64,000 nt of DNA. It comes from Hyaloperonospora brassicae (taxonomy: Eukaryota > Oomycota > Peronosporomycetes > Peronosporales > Peronosporaceae). Shown here in pieces: positions 10,410-20,110 of the stretch (position 1 is its first letter; each line of letters starts with the position of its first letter). The notes under the pieces are model-generated. The model did no database searches. It had not been told where the DNA came from and saw only the letters and a list, made by a program, of their open reading frames with translations. The stretch covers positions 30,713 through 94,712 of the forward strand of contig CANTFL010001442.1 of the NCBI GenBank assembly GCA_947650285.1, in the 5' to 3' direction. Made by a program: the position numbers and the translations under genes.

Positions 10410-11015
10410 CCACGCCAGTATGAGATTGTACGCAATACTATACGTGCTTGCGATGTTTGTCAACGGGTGAAGCCTAGTCCTTCATACCGTGCACCATTTC
10501 TACCTCTGCCTGTTTCGGCAGAATGCTGGCAGTCCTTATCAATGGACTTCGTCTTCGGTTTTCCCGAAGACGCTCACATGAATAATGGTATTCTTGTGTT
10601 TGTTGACCGGTTCAGCAAGATGGTGAATCTTGTTGCTGTACCCGAGTCAATCAAGGCTCAAGGTTGTGCTCGTGTCTTTCTCGACACGGTCTTTCGACTG
10701 CACGGGTTACCCCGTGAACTCGTATCCGACCGTGACCCTCGGTTCACGGCGGCGTTTTGGCAATCCGTGTTTCGCACATTGGGAACACGGTTGAAGATGT
10801 CAACCTCTGACCATCCGGAAACAGATGGTCAGACGGACCGTGCGAACCGTGTCCTCGAAGAGATCCTTCGATGGTATGTCCACTCGTTTTCGAGCTGGAG
10901 CGAATTTCTTCCAATGGTGGAATTCGCCATCTATAATTCGGTGCATGCTTCAACACAGCACACACCGTTTTACTTGAATTGCTTACGCCATCCACGTGTT
11001 CCCGCCCTTCTATAG
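10410..11015 (+). CDS. Integrase core of element A
   Basis: The frame continues directly after TGA 10407-10409 with the CC half of the zinc domain (CDVCQRVKP). The first usable ATG is at 10467. Catalytic acidic residues follow the D,D-35-E pattern: D in SMDFVFGF, D in VSDRDPRF and E in RANRVLEE, with HPETDGQTDRANR between the last two. This enzyme inserts cDNA into chromosomes and makes the 5-bp target duplication seen here. It ends at a TAG (11013-11015) shared with B, so the C-terminal domains are in separate frames. Confidence 0.88.
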   Translation, partial: PRQYEIVRNTIRACDVCQRVKPSPSYRAPFLPLPVSAECWQSLSMDFVFGFPEDAHMNNGILVFVDRFSKMVNLVAVPESIKAQGCARVFLDTVFRLHGLPRELVSDRDPRFTAAFWQSVFRTLGTRLKMSTSDHPETDGQTDRANRVLEEILRWYVHSFSSWSEFLPMVEFAIYNSVHASTQHTPFYLNCLRHPRVPALL

Positions 11016-11435
11016 TGTGACTCTTGGATAAGGGGGAGGGAATCGCTCGAGCAAAAACCGTTTTGGCTCTTGCTCATCACGTGTCGACGCTAACGTCGTC
11101 ACGTATGATGCCGATGTCGACAATGTCGACATTGATGAAGAAGATCACCTCAATAATAGCGGCGACGCTATTACTGACTCGGACGATGATGACGATGCTG
11201 GTATATTCAGCATCGTCAACGATTATGCCAGCGAGGAAGAAGACAACCTCGCTGAAGAAGAGAGCAACCTCTTAGCAGTGCGCACGAAGCGCACTGAAAG
11301 ACAAAACAAAGAGTCAGCAGAGAACTTCCTGCTGACTCGAGAAGCGGTAGTCCGTTTCGTTCAGGACTCCATCGCAAATGCGGTGGAACGTCAGAAACGG
11401 AACGCAGACAAGAATGGAAGAGCAAATGTTTTTTA
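11016..11435 (+). pseudogene. Acidic integrase C-terminal linker of element A, frameshifted
   Basis: The corresponding stretch is open in B (16454-16885, 143 codons). It encodes an Asp/Glu-rich segment followed by a helical region (LLTREAVVRFVQDSI...RQKRNADKNGRAN) typical of gypsy integrases just before the GPF/Y domain. In A one G is missing from the run near 11030, which breaks the frame. A second frame change near 11429-11436, shared with B, separates it from the GPF segment. Confidence 0.7.
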
Positions 11436-12254
11436 TTTGAAGTTAATGACCTAGTACTACTGTCTACGGTAAAATTACCTGGACATGCAGTCACTAGTGT
11501 CGGCAGTAGTAAACTACTGCCGAAATACATAGGTCCATTTCGAGTGTTGCATCGCAAGGGCAATGCATACACGATCGGATTGCCACGTAGGATGCGCACG
11601 CATCCTACGTTTTACGTGGGGAGGCTTAGGTCGTACTGTCAGTACGAGCCTTCTTCTTCCGATGAAGATAGCCCCCACGTTCAAGAAAATCCATCAAGTT
11701 CTTGCGTTCGCGCTCCAGACGATCCGTCTGGTCGCGCAGATATGATACCTCGGTATTCAACCGAGATATCTCCCCGCGAGCTGTCGCCAGCTCGCCGAAT
11801 AGGGAGCGGACATCCCGCTCGACCTGAAGCTGCGCCGTGGCATAATCGGCGCGATCCCTCGCCCGATCAGCCTCGTGACCCTTGCGGTTCTTCCGCACGG
11901 TATCGGTCAAAGCGTAGCGCCGATCGTGCTCGTGCTTTAAGTCATCGCGCAATTCATCGATTGCGCGATCCATCTCGTAAGGGTCGAGATGGTGTGCAGA
12001 ATCATCTGGAGGAGGTCTTACCTCCTCCACCACATCCTTTGGTGGATGCTCACGGTGATCAACGCTTTCTAGTGGAGCGTATCTTGAATCACCGTGACGA
12101 TTCAGGATCAAGGACGAGCTACCTCGTCCAGTGGCGGGGGTATCCATCTTCTTGGAATAGCTGGAAGCCCCGCTCCCAGCTGATGATGGATGTGCCTGGT
12201 CTCGTCCACCAGTATGACGAGGCTCATCCGATGAGTCCTGTGGCCCATCGGTAA
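11436..12254 (+). CDS. Integrase GPF/Y domain and chromodomain of element A
   Basis: The frame is open from about 11436, without an own start codon at its head. It begins with the GPF/Y module ([20 protein letters not shown], then [11 protein letters not shown]). About 150 low-complexity, Arg/Pro/Ser-rich residues follow, then a C-terminal chromodomain ([11 protein letters not shown]...[10 protein letters not shown]...W...SQL). Chromodomains of this type bind methylated histone tails and guide integration. The low-complexity middle is exactly the part whose opposite strand encodes the coiled-coil end of the antisense ORF, which explains its odd composition. Confidence 0.82.
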   Translation, partial: FEVNDLVLLSTVKLPGHAVTSVGSSKLLPKYIGPFRVLHRKGNAYTIGLPRRMRTHPTFYVGRLRSYCQYEPSSSDEDSPHVQENPSSSCVRAPDDPSGRADMIPRYSTEISPRELSPARRIGSGHPARPEAAPWHNRRDPSPDQPRDPCGSSARYRSKRSADRARALSHRAIHRLRDPSRKGRDGVQNHLEEVLPPPPHPLVDAHGDQRFLVERILNHRDDSGSRTSYLVQWRGYPSSWNSWKPRSQLMMDVPGLVHQYDEAHPMSPVAHR

Positions 12255-13282
12255 ACACGCGCCCTAGACGCTTGTAGACGGATCGAAAGTTTGCAATCGC
12301 GTCACGCATCTCAGCCGAGATGTGTGCCCTTCCCCAGGGCGAACTTGGGGAATAGACGTCCCTATGTGCACGTTGCGAGTTGTCAACACAACTCGCACAA
12401 GGATCTTCCCATGTGAGGCAAGGAATGTCTGCCTCACTCGACAAACAGTGCAACCGGTACCTTGCACCGGTTGGCGTTCGCTTTTCGAACCTGAGGCGTG
12501 TTGCCTCAAGTTTCTTGAGCCACCCTTCTCGTCCAAAATTCTTCACGTTTTGGACGAACGCGTTCCACGCAGCCAAAAGCGATGTTTTGTCACGCTTTTG
12601 GTTGCTGTTGTACCATCGATGTCTAAGAAAGACATCGAGATAAAAATCTTTCTTCAGCGCGAAAGTTCTTCGCGCTGAAACTCAAGCCGTAAAGCTCAGT
12701 CGCATCGAATAAGGGTATTCGATGGTGTTGGCTTGTCTCGTGAGACAAGCTATTGGTGAGCCGTTCGGGCAAACACCACGACTTCAGCTCATCACGCTTT
12801 GAAGTGGTGCCTCTGTCGGTACCACGGCCCACAGAATGACGACGGCTCACGCCATCGTCATCACGCTCGTGCGAAGAAGCACTAGTCGGCGGTGGTAAGG
12901 AACAATATTCCTCACCGCCCTGATCATCGTCATCACTGCCGAACAGACTGTGATGCAAATCACGAACTCGTTTGTTCGGCAGTGGCCTTGGCGAATAATG
13001 AGGCGTCGCCGGTGAGCGAGACGCCTCTGGAACATTGCCCGATTCAGACACATCTGACTCGCCAGAGTAGATGACCTCAATATCGGGGTCATCATGCGCA
13101 CGCGGTGTGGTACCGCGTGCACCTGCAGCACCTGTTGCTGCAGGCGGAGAAGGAGCAGCAGACGACGAATCGTCTGCCGCAGAGGCTGGCACAGCAACGG
13201 GCTGTGTAGGTCTTGAGTCACCTCGCACATACATGTTAACTATGCGAGGTCGGGTGGAAAGAGAATGGAACGGACCCAACAA
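11626..13282 (-). pseudogene. Antisense ORF of element A, broken by one frameshift
   Basis: On the strand opposite to gag-pol, two ORFs (13282-12623 and 12576-11626) together match the intact 535-codon antisense ORF of B from end to end. A single-base loss near 12625-12650 separates them. The start homologous to that of B is the ATG at 13234. The N-terminal third is Ser/Ala/Pro/Asp-rich (likely disordered), the middle has conserved aromatic and basic residues, and the last ~130 residues form a charged coiled coil. I know no family for it. See the element B entry. Confidence 0.75.
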
Positions 13283-13351
13283 GTGCTCCCTGTCCCAATG
13301 GTGGCCAATGGGTGGCCGCCGTATTTTTAATAGTCACACGATGACTATCAT

Positions 13352-13364
13352 TTAAGGGGGGTGA
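13352..13364 (+). promoter_or_regulatory. Polypurine tract of element A
   Basis: A purine-rich run (TTAAGGGGGGTGA) directly precedes the 3' LTR. It is the expected plus-strand primer of reverse transcription. B has the same feature with a longer G run (14543-14555, minus strand). Confidence 0.65.
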
Positions 13365-13757
13365 TGTGACGGGGTAGCCCGCTACATGGATATTGTCATT
13401 TAGAAGATAATGACAATAAAGAATATAAAGATGGATATTCTTTTAACAATATCACCAATGGTGGTGATATTGATGGGTCGATCAAAGGGTCTGCTCATTG
13501 GTTGATATCTTGATGGTTTCAACCCACCAATCGCCGCAGGACGCGCGCAATGAGTGGTGACGAGACGTCACCATACACTTAGTTATATTAACATAATTAA
13601 GTCAGGTTAAACAGCGAGACGGTAACAAAAGACTTAATTATATTAATACGACAGTTCTACTTTTCCCTTATCTACGCTTCCTCGTTTGCCTCGTGTACGT
13701 CTGTAGGGGCACCTAAAACCCTTGCGTTAAGTTCGCGCAAGGGTGTGCCCCGTTACA
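13365..13757 (+). repeat. 3' LTR of element A
   Basis: 393 bp, beginning TGTGACGGGG and ending CCCCGTTACA, followed by the target duplicate TCGAC. Several of its hairpins are intact, for example ATTGTCATT with AATGACAAT (13392-13417) and CAATATCACC with GGTGATATTG. Some differ from B by paired changes. Confidence 0.93.
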
Positions 13758-14149
13758 TCGACCACCCCGTGAGTTCACAAAAATTGTGGAAATGGCGGAC
13801 AAGCCTAATCCGGCTCATCTGTCGAACCACCATGACGACAAAAGCTGAATGGTGTAACCCGTGAGCTACAAGAGGATCCCGAACATGAGCGGGACACACG
13901 CCTCACGCTAACCAACACTGTACAAAAGCTTTTTTAAGATCGTGAGTGTATTCGCTTGAGTGGTCGTGCTAAAGTAGGAGAGCAAACAATTTATTGTCAG
14001 CTCCCCGGTCATTAGCAACTTACAACTGGTTTGGTAATAGCGCCAGAGCCAAGCGTCAAAGACAATATCTAGTTATCGAATACGGTGCACTCGCGGTGCT
14101 TTGCATCGATTATGTTTGACCTCATCAAATTTGTTCGGCATACCTTAAT
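13758..14149. other. 392-bp spacer between two opposed elements
   Basis: Ordinary host DNA lies between the 3' LTR of A and the 3' LTR of B. I see no ORF without stops and no recognisable domain. Because A and B are highly similar and face each other, this spacer is the loop of a potential inverted repeat with arms of about 8 kb. Confidence 0.6.
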
Positions 14150-14542
14150 TGTAACGGGGCACACCCTTGCGTAATTTAACGCAAGGGATTTGGAGTGCCC
14201 CGACGGACGTACACGTGGCAAGCGAGGAAGCGTAGGTAGGGTAAAAGTAGAACTGTTATATTAATATAATTAAGTCTTTAAACTACTGTCTCTTCGTTTG
14301 ACTTAATTTAATTATACTAATATAACTGCATGTATGGTGACGTCTCGTCACCACTCATTGCGCGCGTCTTGCGGCGATTGGTGGGTTGATATCATCACGA
14401 TATCAACCAATGAACAGACCCTTTGGTTGACCCTTCAATATCACCACTTTGGTGATATTGTTTTAAGAATATCCATCTTTATATTCTTTATTGTCACTTT
14501 CCTTAAAGTGACAATATCCATGTAACGGGCTGCCCCGTTACA
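14150..14542 (-). repeat. 3' LTR of element B
   Basis: 393 bp, with perfect terminal inverted repeats TGTAACGGGG and CCCCGTTACA. In the element's own orientation it starts with a hairpin (TGTAACGGG / CCCGTTACA). It contains several 9-11-bp perfect stems, for example ATTGTCACTTT with AAAGTGACAAT at 14490-14515 and GGTTGATATC with GATATCAACC. Confidence 0.95.
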
Positions 14543-14644
14543 TCACCCCCCCCTTAACTGATAGTCACAGCGTGACTATCGAAAACATGGAGGCCACCCG
14601 TTGGCCACCATTGGGACAGGGAGCACTTGTTGGGTCCATTCCAT

Positions 14645-14653
14645 TCACTTTCC
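14645..14653 (+). promoter_or_regulatory. Initiator-like motif upstream of the antisense ORF
   Basis: TCACTTTCC fits the oomycete initiator consensus TCAYTYY and ends 22 nt before the ATG at 14675. Oomycete mRNAs usually start within 100 nt of the ATG, so this is a plausible start site for an antisense transcript. In A the site reads TCTCTTTCC and in D it is degraded, so conservation is weak. Confidence 0.35.
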
Positions 14654-14674
14654 GCTTGACCTCGCATAGTTAAC

Positions 14675-16282
14675 ATGTCTATGCGAGGTGACTCAAGACC
14701 CACACAGCCTGGTGCTGTGCAAGCCTCTGCGGCAGACGCTTCGTCGTCTGCCGCCCCTTCTTCGCCTGTAGCAACAGGTGCTGCAGGTGCACGCGGTATC
14801 ACACCGCGTGCGCACGATGACCCTGATGTAGAGGTCATCTACTCTGGCGAGTCAGACGTGTCTGACTCGGGCAATGCTCCAGAGGCGTCTCGATCACCGG
14901 CGACGCCTCAGTATTCGCCAAGACCACTACCGAACGAACGGACTCGTGATTTGCATCACAGTCTGTTCGGCAGTGATGATGATCATGATCGGGGTGGTGA
15001 GTTCTATTCTTCACCACCGCCGGCTCGTGCGACTTCACACGAGCGTGATGACGATGGCGCGAGCCGTCGTCAATCTGGGAGCCGTGGTACCGACAAGGGT
15101 ACCACTGTGAAGCGTGATGAGTTGAAGCCGTGGCGTTTGCCCGAACAACTCATCAATAGCCTATCTCACGAGACAAGCCCACACCATCGAATACCCTTAT
15201 TCGATGCAACCGAGCTTCACGGCTTGAGTTCCAGCGCGAAGAACTTTCGCGCTGAAGAAGATTTTTATCTCGATGTCTTTCTTAGACATCGATGGTACAA
15301 CAGCAACCAAAAGCGTGACAAAACATCGCTTTTGGCTGCGTGGAACGCGTTCGTCCAAAACGTGAAGAATTTTGGACGAGAAGGGTGGCTCAAGAAACTT
15401 GAGGCAACACGCCTCAGGTTCGAAAAGCGAACGCCAACCGGTGCTAGGTACCGGTTGCATTGTTTATCGAGTGAGGCAGGCATTCCTTGCCTCACATGGG
15501 GAGATCCTTGTGCGAGTTGTGTTGACAACTCGCAACGTGCACATAGGGATGTGTACTCCCTAAATTCGCCCTGGGGAAGGGCACACATCTCGGCTGAGAT
15601 GCGTGACGCGATTGCAAACTTTCGATCCGTCTACAAGCGTCTAGGGCGCGTGTTTACCGATGGGCCACAGGACTCATCGGATGAGTCTCGTCATACTGGT
15701 GGACGAGACCAGGCACATCCATCATCAGCTGGGAGCGGGGCTTCCAGCTATTCCAAGAAGATGGATACCCCCGCCACTGGACGAGGTAGCTCGTCCTTGA
15801 TCCTGAATCGTCACGGTGATTCAAGATACGCTCCACTAGAAAGCGTTGATCACCGTGAGCATCCACCAAAGGATGTGGTGGAGGAGGTAAGACCTCCTCC
15901 AGATGATTCTGCACACCATCTCGACCCTTACGAGATGGATCGCGCAATCGATGAATTGCGCGATGACTTAAAGCACGAGCACGATCGGCGCTACGCTTTG
16001 ACCGATACCGTGCGGAAGAACCGCAAGGGTCACGAGGCTGATCGGGCGAGGGATCGCGCCGATTATGCCACGGCGCAGCTTCAGGTCGAGCGGGATGTCC
16101 GCTCCCTATTCGGCGAGCTGGCGACAGCTCGCGGGGAGATATCTCGGTTGAATACCGAGGTATCATATCTGCGCGACCAGACGGATCGTCTGGAGCGCGA
16201 ACGCAAGAACTTGATGGATGTTCTTGAACGTGGGGGCTATCTTCATCGGAAGAAGAAGGCTCGTACTGACAGTACGACCTAA
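14675..16282 (+). CDS. Antisense accessory ORF of element B (unknown function)
   Basis: 535 codons with no stop, on the strand opposite to gag-pol, starting 132 bp inside the 3' LTR. Residues 1-180 are low-complexity (Ser, Ala, Pro, Asp, Arg), with an acidic patch ([12 protein letters not shown]). Residues about 185-340 are more globular, with conserved Trp, Phe and Tyr, two closely spaced cysteines (DPCASCVDN) and an [20 protein letters not shown] block. Residues about 400-530 form a charged coiled coil ([15 protein letters not shown]... to LERERKNLM) ending in a basic tail (HRKKKAR). No signal peptide or membrane segment is seen. It is homologous along its length to A (one frameshift) and to decayed copies in C and D. 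It overlaps the sense GPF-chromodomain ORF by 629 bp, first codon position facing first. Antisense ORFs in this position are known in some plant gypsy lineages, but I do not recognise this protein. It could act in packaging, nuclear import or regulation of the element. Function unknown. Confidence 0.75.
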   Translation: MSMRGDSRPTQPGAVQASAADASSSAAPSSPVATGAAGARGITPRAHDDPDVEVIYSGESDVSDSGNAPEASRSPATPQYSPRPLPNERTRDLHHSLFGSDDDHDRGGEFYSSPPPARATSHERDDDGASRRQSGSRGTDKGTTVKRDELKPWRLPEQLINSLSHETSPHHRIPLFDATELHGLSSSAKNFRAEEDFYLDVFLRHRWYNSNQKRDKTSLLAAWNAFVQNVKNFGREGWLKKLEATRLRFEKRTPTGARYRLHCLSSEAGIPCLTWGDPCASCVDNSQRAHRDVYSLNSPWGRAHISAEMRDAIANFRSVYKRLGRVFTDGPQDSSDESRHTGGRDQAHPSSAGSGASSYSKKMDTPATGRGSSSLILNRHGDSRYAPLESVDHREHPPKDVVEEVRPPPDDSAHHLDPYEMDRAIDELRDDLKHEHDRRYALTDTVRKNRKGHEADRARDRADYATAQLQVERDVRSLFGELATARGEISRLNTEVSYLRDQTDRLERERKNLMDVLERGGYLHRKKKARTDSTT

Positions 16283-16472
16283 GCCTCCCCACGTAAAACG
16301 TAGGATGCGTGCGCATCCTACGTGGCAATCCGATCGTGTATGCATTGCCCTTGCGATGCAACACTCGAAATGGACCTATGTATTTCGGCAGTAGTTTACT
16401 ACTGCCGACACTAGTGACTGCATGTCCAGGTAATTTTACCGTAGACAGTAGTACTAGGTCATTAACTTCAAA
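15654..16472 (-). CDS. Integrase GPF/Y domain and chromodomain of element B
   Basis: The reading frame is equivalent to 11436-12254 of A, with the longest ATG/alternative-start ORF at 16364-15654. The GPF/Y module lies at its head, followed by a Pro/Arg/Ser-rich linker and a chromodomain ([28 protein letters not shown]) near the C terminus. The linker and chromodomain lie opposite the C-terminal coiled coil of the antisense ORF. Both strands are open for more than 600 bp in this recently inserted copy. Confidence 0.82.
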   Translation of the reverse strand, partial: FEVNDLVLLSTVKLPGHAVTSVGSSKLLPKYIGPFRVLHRKGNAYTIGLPRRMRTHPTFYVGRLRSYCQYEPSSSDEDSPHVQEHPSSSCVRAPDDPSGRADMIPRYSTEISPRELSPARRIGSGHPARPEAAPWHNRRDPSPDQPRDPCGSSARYRSKRSADRARALSHRAIHRLRDPSRKGRDGVQNHLEEVLPPPPHPLVDAHGDQRFLVERILNHRDDSGSRTSYLVQWRGYPSSWNSWKPRSQLMMDVPGLVHQYDETHPMSPVAHR

Positions 16473-16885
16473 TAAAAAACATTTGCTCTTCCATTCTTGT
16501 CTGCGTTCCGTTTCTGACGTTCCACCGCATTTGCGATGGAGTCCTGAACGAAACGGACTACCGCTTCTCGAGTCAGCAGGAAGTTCTCTGCTGACTCTTT
16601 GTTTTGTCTTTCAGTGCGCTTCGTGCGCACTGCTAAGAGGTTGCTCTCTTCTTCAGCGAGGTTGTCTTCTTCCTCGCTGGCATAATCGTTGACGATGCTG
16701 AATATACCAGCATCGTCATCATCGTCCGAGTCAGTAATAGCGTCGCCGCTATTATTGAGGTGATCTTCTTCATCAATGTCGACATTGTCGACATCGGCAT
16801 CATACGTGACGACGTTAGCGTCGACACGTGATGAGCAAGAGCCAAAACGGTTTTTGCTCGAGCGATTCCCTCCCCCCTTATCCAA
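16454..16885 (-). CDS. Integrase C-terminal acidic/helical segment of element B
   Basis: 143 codons. An Asp/Glu-rich stretch (DADVDNVDIDEEDH) is followed by the helical integrase segment (LLTREAVVRFVQDSI, RQKRNADKNGRAN). It lies between the DDE core and the GPF/Y domain. It is separated from the core by stops and from the GPF frame by a one-base shift just after GRAN, relative to C, which reads through there. It would be an inactive fragment unless the frames are joined by recoding. Confidence 0.72.
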   Translation of the reverse strand: MDKGGGNRSSKNRFGSCSSRVDANVVTYDADVDNVDIDEEDHLNNSGDAITDSDDDDDAGIFSIVNDYASEEEDNLAEEESNLLAVRTKRTERQNKESAENFLLTREAVVRFVQDSIANAVERQKRNADKNGRANVFYLKLMT

Positions 16886-16893
16886 GAGTCACA

Positions 16894-17442
16894 CTATAGA
16901 AGGGCGGGAACACGTGGATGGCGTAAGCAATTCAAGTAAAACGGTGTGTGCTGTGTTGAAGCATGCACCGAATTATAGATGGCGAATTCCACCATTGGAA
17001 GAAATTCGCTCCAGCTCGAAAACGAGTGGACATACCATCGAAGGATCTCTTCGAGGACACGGTTCGCACGGTCCGTCTGACCATCTGTTTCCGGATGGTC
17101 AGAGGTTGACATCTTCAACCGTGTTCCCAATGTGCGAAACACGGATTGCCAAAACGCCGCCGTGAACCGAGGGTCACGGTCGGATACGAGTTCACGGGGT
17201 AACCCGTGCAGTCGAAAGACCGTGTCGAGAAAGACACGAGCACAACCTTGAGCCTTGATTGACTCGGGTACAGCAACAAGATTCACCATCTTGCTGAACC
17301 GGTCAACAAACACAAGAATACCATTATTCATGTGAGCGTCTTCGGGAAAACCGAAGACGAAGTCCATTGATAAGGACTGCCAGCATTCTGCCGAAACAGG
17401 CAGAGGTAGAAATGGTGCACGGTATGAAGGACTAGGCTTCAC
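16894..17442 (-). CDS. Integrase core of element B
   Basis: 182 codons, identical in layout to A: the DFVFGF aspartate, the VSDRDPRF aspartate and the NRVLEE glutamate. The frame is open upstream to TGA 17500-17502, which splits the zinc-binding domain. It ends at the TAG shared with A. Confidence 0.88.
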   Translation of the reverse strand: MKPSPSYRAPFLPLPVSAECWQSLSMDFVFGFPEDAHMNNGILVFVDRFSKMVNLVAVPESIKAQGCARVFLDTVFRLHGLPRELVSDRDPRFTAAFWQSVFRTLGTRLKMSTSDHPETDGQTDRANRVLEEILRWYVHSFSSWSEFLPMVEFAIYNSVHASTQHTPFYLNCLRHPRVPALL

Positions 17443-17499
17443 CCGTTGACAAACGTCGCAAGCACGTATAGTATTGCGTACAATCTCATACTGGCGTGG

Positions 17500-18798
17500 T
17501 CAGTAAAAGTCACGACTTACCGTGAGGTAAGTCTTTTCTCTACCACGATGGCCGCGTGTTGGGGCATCGTGACACTCATACATGGTGCATAAACGCAAAT
17601 CATGATGAGCGGGTAAGACGACACGAGGCGTGTCGTCGGCAAAAGCTGTACAGTACATCAATCCGTTGCGTGTACTATACCGATCCGATGAGGATCGGTA
17701 CAAAGCCGGTAAATTCTTCAATGATGTACTGGATGGATTCACCAGATGATCCATCAATCGCAGAAGATCCTTATCTTCTGCGTATGCCTTTCGTACGTCG
17801 TCAAGTAAACTTGACGACGGGACACTGACTGACAGTGTCGCAACAGCGGGCTTATCCTCACTGTTTGGTTGTGCGTCCGGCTCGAAATCGGGCCGGCGTG
17901 AGAGCGCATTAGCGACGACGTTCAGTCGTCCTGGTTTGTACTCCACGGAGAAGTTATACTCTGCGAAGAAAGACAGCCACCTCTCCATCCTTTGCGAGGG
18001 GTGTGGGCTGTTTACGGCCGTGCGTAATGACGCATGGTCCGTATAAACGATGAACGGTCTATCTCCCAATAGATAGACCCGGAACTTAGCCAGTGCATAT
18101 TTCATGGCAAGGAGTTCCTTGTCATGCACTGGGTAATCGCGCTCAGCTGCTTGCAGCTGACGCGACTGATAACAGATGAAGCGCTCCGCGCCATCTGCGT
18201 CGAACTGCATTAACGCACAGCCGATTGCAAAATCGCTGGCGTCACAGACCACATGAAATGGTCTGTCCTGATCTGCAATCGTCAAGATCGGCGACTGCAT
18301 CAAGCTTTGCTTGATACCTTCAAAGGAACGCTGACACTCAGCGTTCCATGACCACTTGACATTTTCCTTGAGTAAACAAGAAAGATGTACCGTCATCTCG
18401 GCGTAGTTGCGCGAGTACTTGTGCAAGTACGCCGCTAGACCAAGGAACTTCCTTAGTCCCTTGACATCGACTGGCACTGGACAGTCGGTGATCGCCTTGA
18501 TCTTTTCGAGATCAGGGCGTACGCCGTGTTTGCCGACGATGAACCCAAGAAGAGGTATTTCGCTAGCCGCGAATATACACTTCTTGGGGTTGGCATACAG
18601 CTTATGCTTGCGCTCAAGTTGGAGAACCTGACGAACGTGAGTTCTGTGAACTTCAACGTCCGTCTTTCCGTCCATAGCCCGTCCATGGACGAACACATCG
18701 TCGAAGTAACTCGGTGCGAAATCTCGCACCGGTCTCAACAAATTTGTTACACATCTGTTGAAAGTAGGAGGGGCATTGCTCAGCCCCTGTGGCATCAC
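17500..18798 (-). CDS. RT palm/thumb and RNase H of element B
   Basis: 432 codons, beginning immediately after a nonsense codon (TAA in place of the Glu codon within the MLWEWLVMPQG block). It carries the SYFDDVFVH catalytic box near residue 30, the connection, and RNase H (VVCDASDFAIG, DKELLAM, YTDHASL, NVVANALSR), then the HH half of the integrase zinc domain. It is the downstream part of the polymerase. The catalytic aspartates are intact, but the protein is cut off from its fingers domain. Confidence 0.88.
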   Translation of the reverse strand: MMPQGLSNAPPTFNRCVTNLLRPVRDFAPSYFDDVFVHGRAMDGKTDVEVHRTHVRQVLQLERKHKLYANPKKCIFAASEIPLLGFIVGKHGVRPDLEKIKAITDCPVPVDVKGLRKFLGLAAYLHKYSRNYAEMTVHLSCLLKENVKWSWNAECQRSFEGIKQSLMQSPILTIADQDRPFHVVCDASDFAIGCALMQFDADGAERFICYQSRQLQAAERDYPVHDKELLAMKYALAKFRVYLLGDRPFIVYTDHASLRTAVNSPHPSQRMERWLSFFAEYNFSVEYKPGRLNVVANALSRRPDFEPDAQPNSEDKPAVATLSVSVPSSSLLDDVRKAYAEDKDLLRLMDHLVNPSSTSLKNLPALYRSSSDRYSTRNGLMYCTAFADDTPRVVLPAHHDLRLCTMYECHDAPTRGHRGREKTYLTVSRDFY

Positions 18799-18804
18799 TA
18801 GCCA

Positions 18805-19689
18805 TTACCACAGCATCCCGCTGGGGGTACTCACTGCCGTGAACGGGATGTCCCGTTCACGCATGAGGATCTGATAGAATCCGTCCATCAGATCTATGGA
18901 CAAAAAGATGGTACTCTTTGACATACCATCTATGATTACGTCCTTCCTCAGTATCGGCGTCTGAGCCGGTACCGTTGCAGCATTCAACTTGTTGAATGCG
19001 TGCACTATCCACCACCCTCCTGTGGCCTTTCGCACACAGAAGGTCGGAGAGCTATGAGGGGATGTTGATTCCCTGACATGGCCCGCTGCTAAGCGATCGG
19101 CAAAGAACTTGTCGATCGCTATCACTTGTTCACGAGGCAGTGGCCACTGCTTCATGACACAGTATTTCGAGCCCGGTTCGAGCTCGATCTCGTGACGAGT
19201 GCCTTTGTCCTTAGGCAACTCGCAAGGTACGGATTCAGGGAACACATCCTTGAATTCGATCAAGTCCTTATACAAAGGATTTGCCTGAAGCGACTTCCAG
19301 GATTGAGATTCATATCGCTCAATCCGAGTCTTTTCATCGAGGACACTTTCGTCCATCGATGAGCCGCTGAGAACCCGTTCGTTCTCAGCAAATACTGTTG
19401 CCGACCGAATGTCGGTCACATACTCGTCCTCTGTGACGAGTATGCAGATCTGCTTGACTTTGCCACTACGCAGATCACGCAAGAACCGTTTCGGTTCTAG
19501 CGTCGGCAGTTGAGTTATCTCCGAAGTTAACTTCGGAGGCGCAACCAGATCAAGCATGTAAGCGCCTACGCTTGATCCATCATTAACCAAGACATTCAGT
19601 GTCTCGGTTTCTTTCTGGGAGCTTCGTTCCACAGGTTGCTGAAGGCCTGATCCTTCAGCAAGCGACTCTTGAGGTAGTTCCTTCCTCAA
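18805..19689 (-). CDS. Linker and RT fingers domain of element B
   Basis: 294 codons. The linker (EITQLPTLEPKRFLRDLRSG and onward) is followed by the RT N-terminal region (CVMKQWPLPREQV, AAGHVREST, FCVRKATGGW, IVHAFNKLN, then ILMRERDIPFTAVSTPSGMLW), up to the private TAA. B retains canonical residues here (SPHSSPTFCVRK), whereas A carries a C-type version (see the mosaic finding). It overlaps the preceding linker ORF by 35 bp in another frame. Confidence 0.85.
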   Translation of the reverse strand: MRKELPQESLAEGSGLQQPVERSSQKETETLNVLVNDGSSVGAYMLDLVAPPKLTSEITQLPTLEPKRFLRDLRSGKVKQICILVTEDEYVTDIRSATVFAENERVLSGSSMDESVLDEKTRIERYESQSWKSLQANPLYKDLIEFKDVFPESVPCELPKDKGTRHEIELEPGSKYCVMKQWPLPREQVIAIDKFFADRLAAGHVRESTSPHSSPTFCVRKATGGWWIVHAFNKLNAATVPAQTPILRKDVIIDGMSKSTIFLSIDLMDGFYQILMRERDIPFTAVSTPSGMLW

Positions 19690-20110
19690 GTACGTGGGGA
19701 CTTATTCCCTCGACGTCTTCCGACTGTGGCTGTGCAACCACAGTCAGGAACCGATCCTCTACGGTCGACTCTCCAGTCGACCTAAGATGTCCATGTTGCC
19801 GTTTGAAGGCAACAGGTTTATTACTTCGAAGATGCTGCCCGCTAGGCATGCATCCATGTCCCGGTCCACTCGACTTATTCGAGTGGTGGACCTCCGGCGA
19901 AGCCTGTACTTCTGTACAGTCGCCGGGAGCTTGCTTTACAGTTTAGTGATCAACTACACTGTGATCTTGTGCAGTCGTGCTAACGACCGGACCGCAAGTT
20001 AGGCCATCGCACTCACTCGCAGTACATCCAAACGCTTGTGAAAGCTCCATGACGTTCATCAGATGGCCGTCTGATGAACTAGCGGCAGGCATCTTCACGG
20101 ATCGATGCTG
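19690..20110 (-). pseudogene. Broken protease-RT linker of element B
   Basis: This is equivalent to 7801-8276 of A and contains shared stops, including the TAA in the CACTAAACTG context. A 64-codon open piece at 19849-19655 preserves the end of the linker (VEDRFLTVVAQPQSEDVEG). Confidence 0.6.

Larger units (their letters stand above)
5773..13757 (+). mobile_element. Element A: Ty3/gypsy chromovirus-like LTR retrotransposon
   Basis: The element is about 7985 bp and is bounded by LTRs at 5773-6166 and 13365-13757. Five-base target duplications TCGAC lie at 5768-5772 and 13758-13762. Order: LTR, primer-binding site, two-part gag, protease, RT, RNase H, integrase, chromodomain, polypurine tract, LTR. 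Protease before RT and integrase after RNase H is the Ty3/gypsy order, and the C-terminal chromodomain is the chromovirus mark. The coding region is interrupted by several stops and frameshifts, so this copy is not autonomous. The two LTRs differ at clearly more sites than those of element B, so A is older, unless it has been altered by gene conversion. A long antisense ORF lies just before the 3' LTR. The whole element is unusually rich in short hairpins. Confidence 0.95.

Noticed and set aside
11429..11435. TTTTTTA run as a programmed -1 frameshift site between integrase segments of A and B
   Set aside because: The run is not in the X-XXY-YYZ phase for the zero frame. C reads straight through with one more base, so a shared one-base loss is the simpler explanation.
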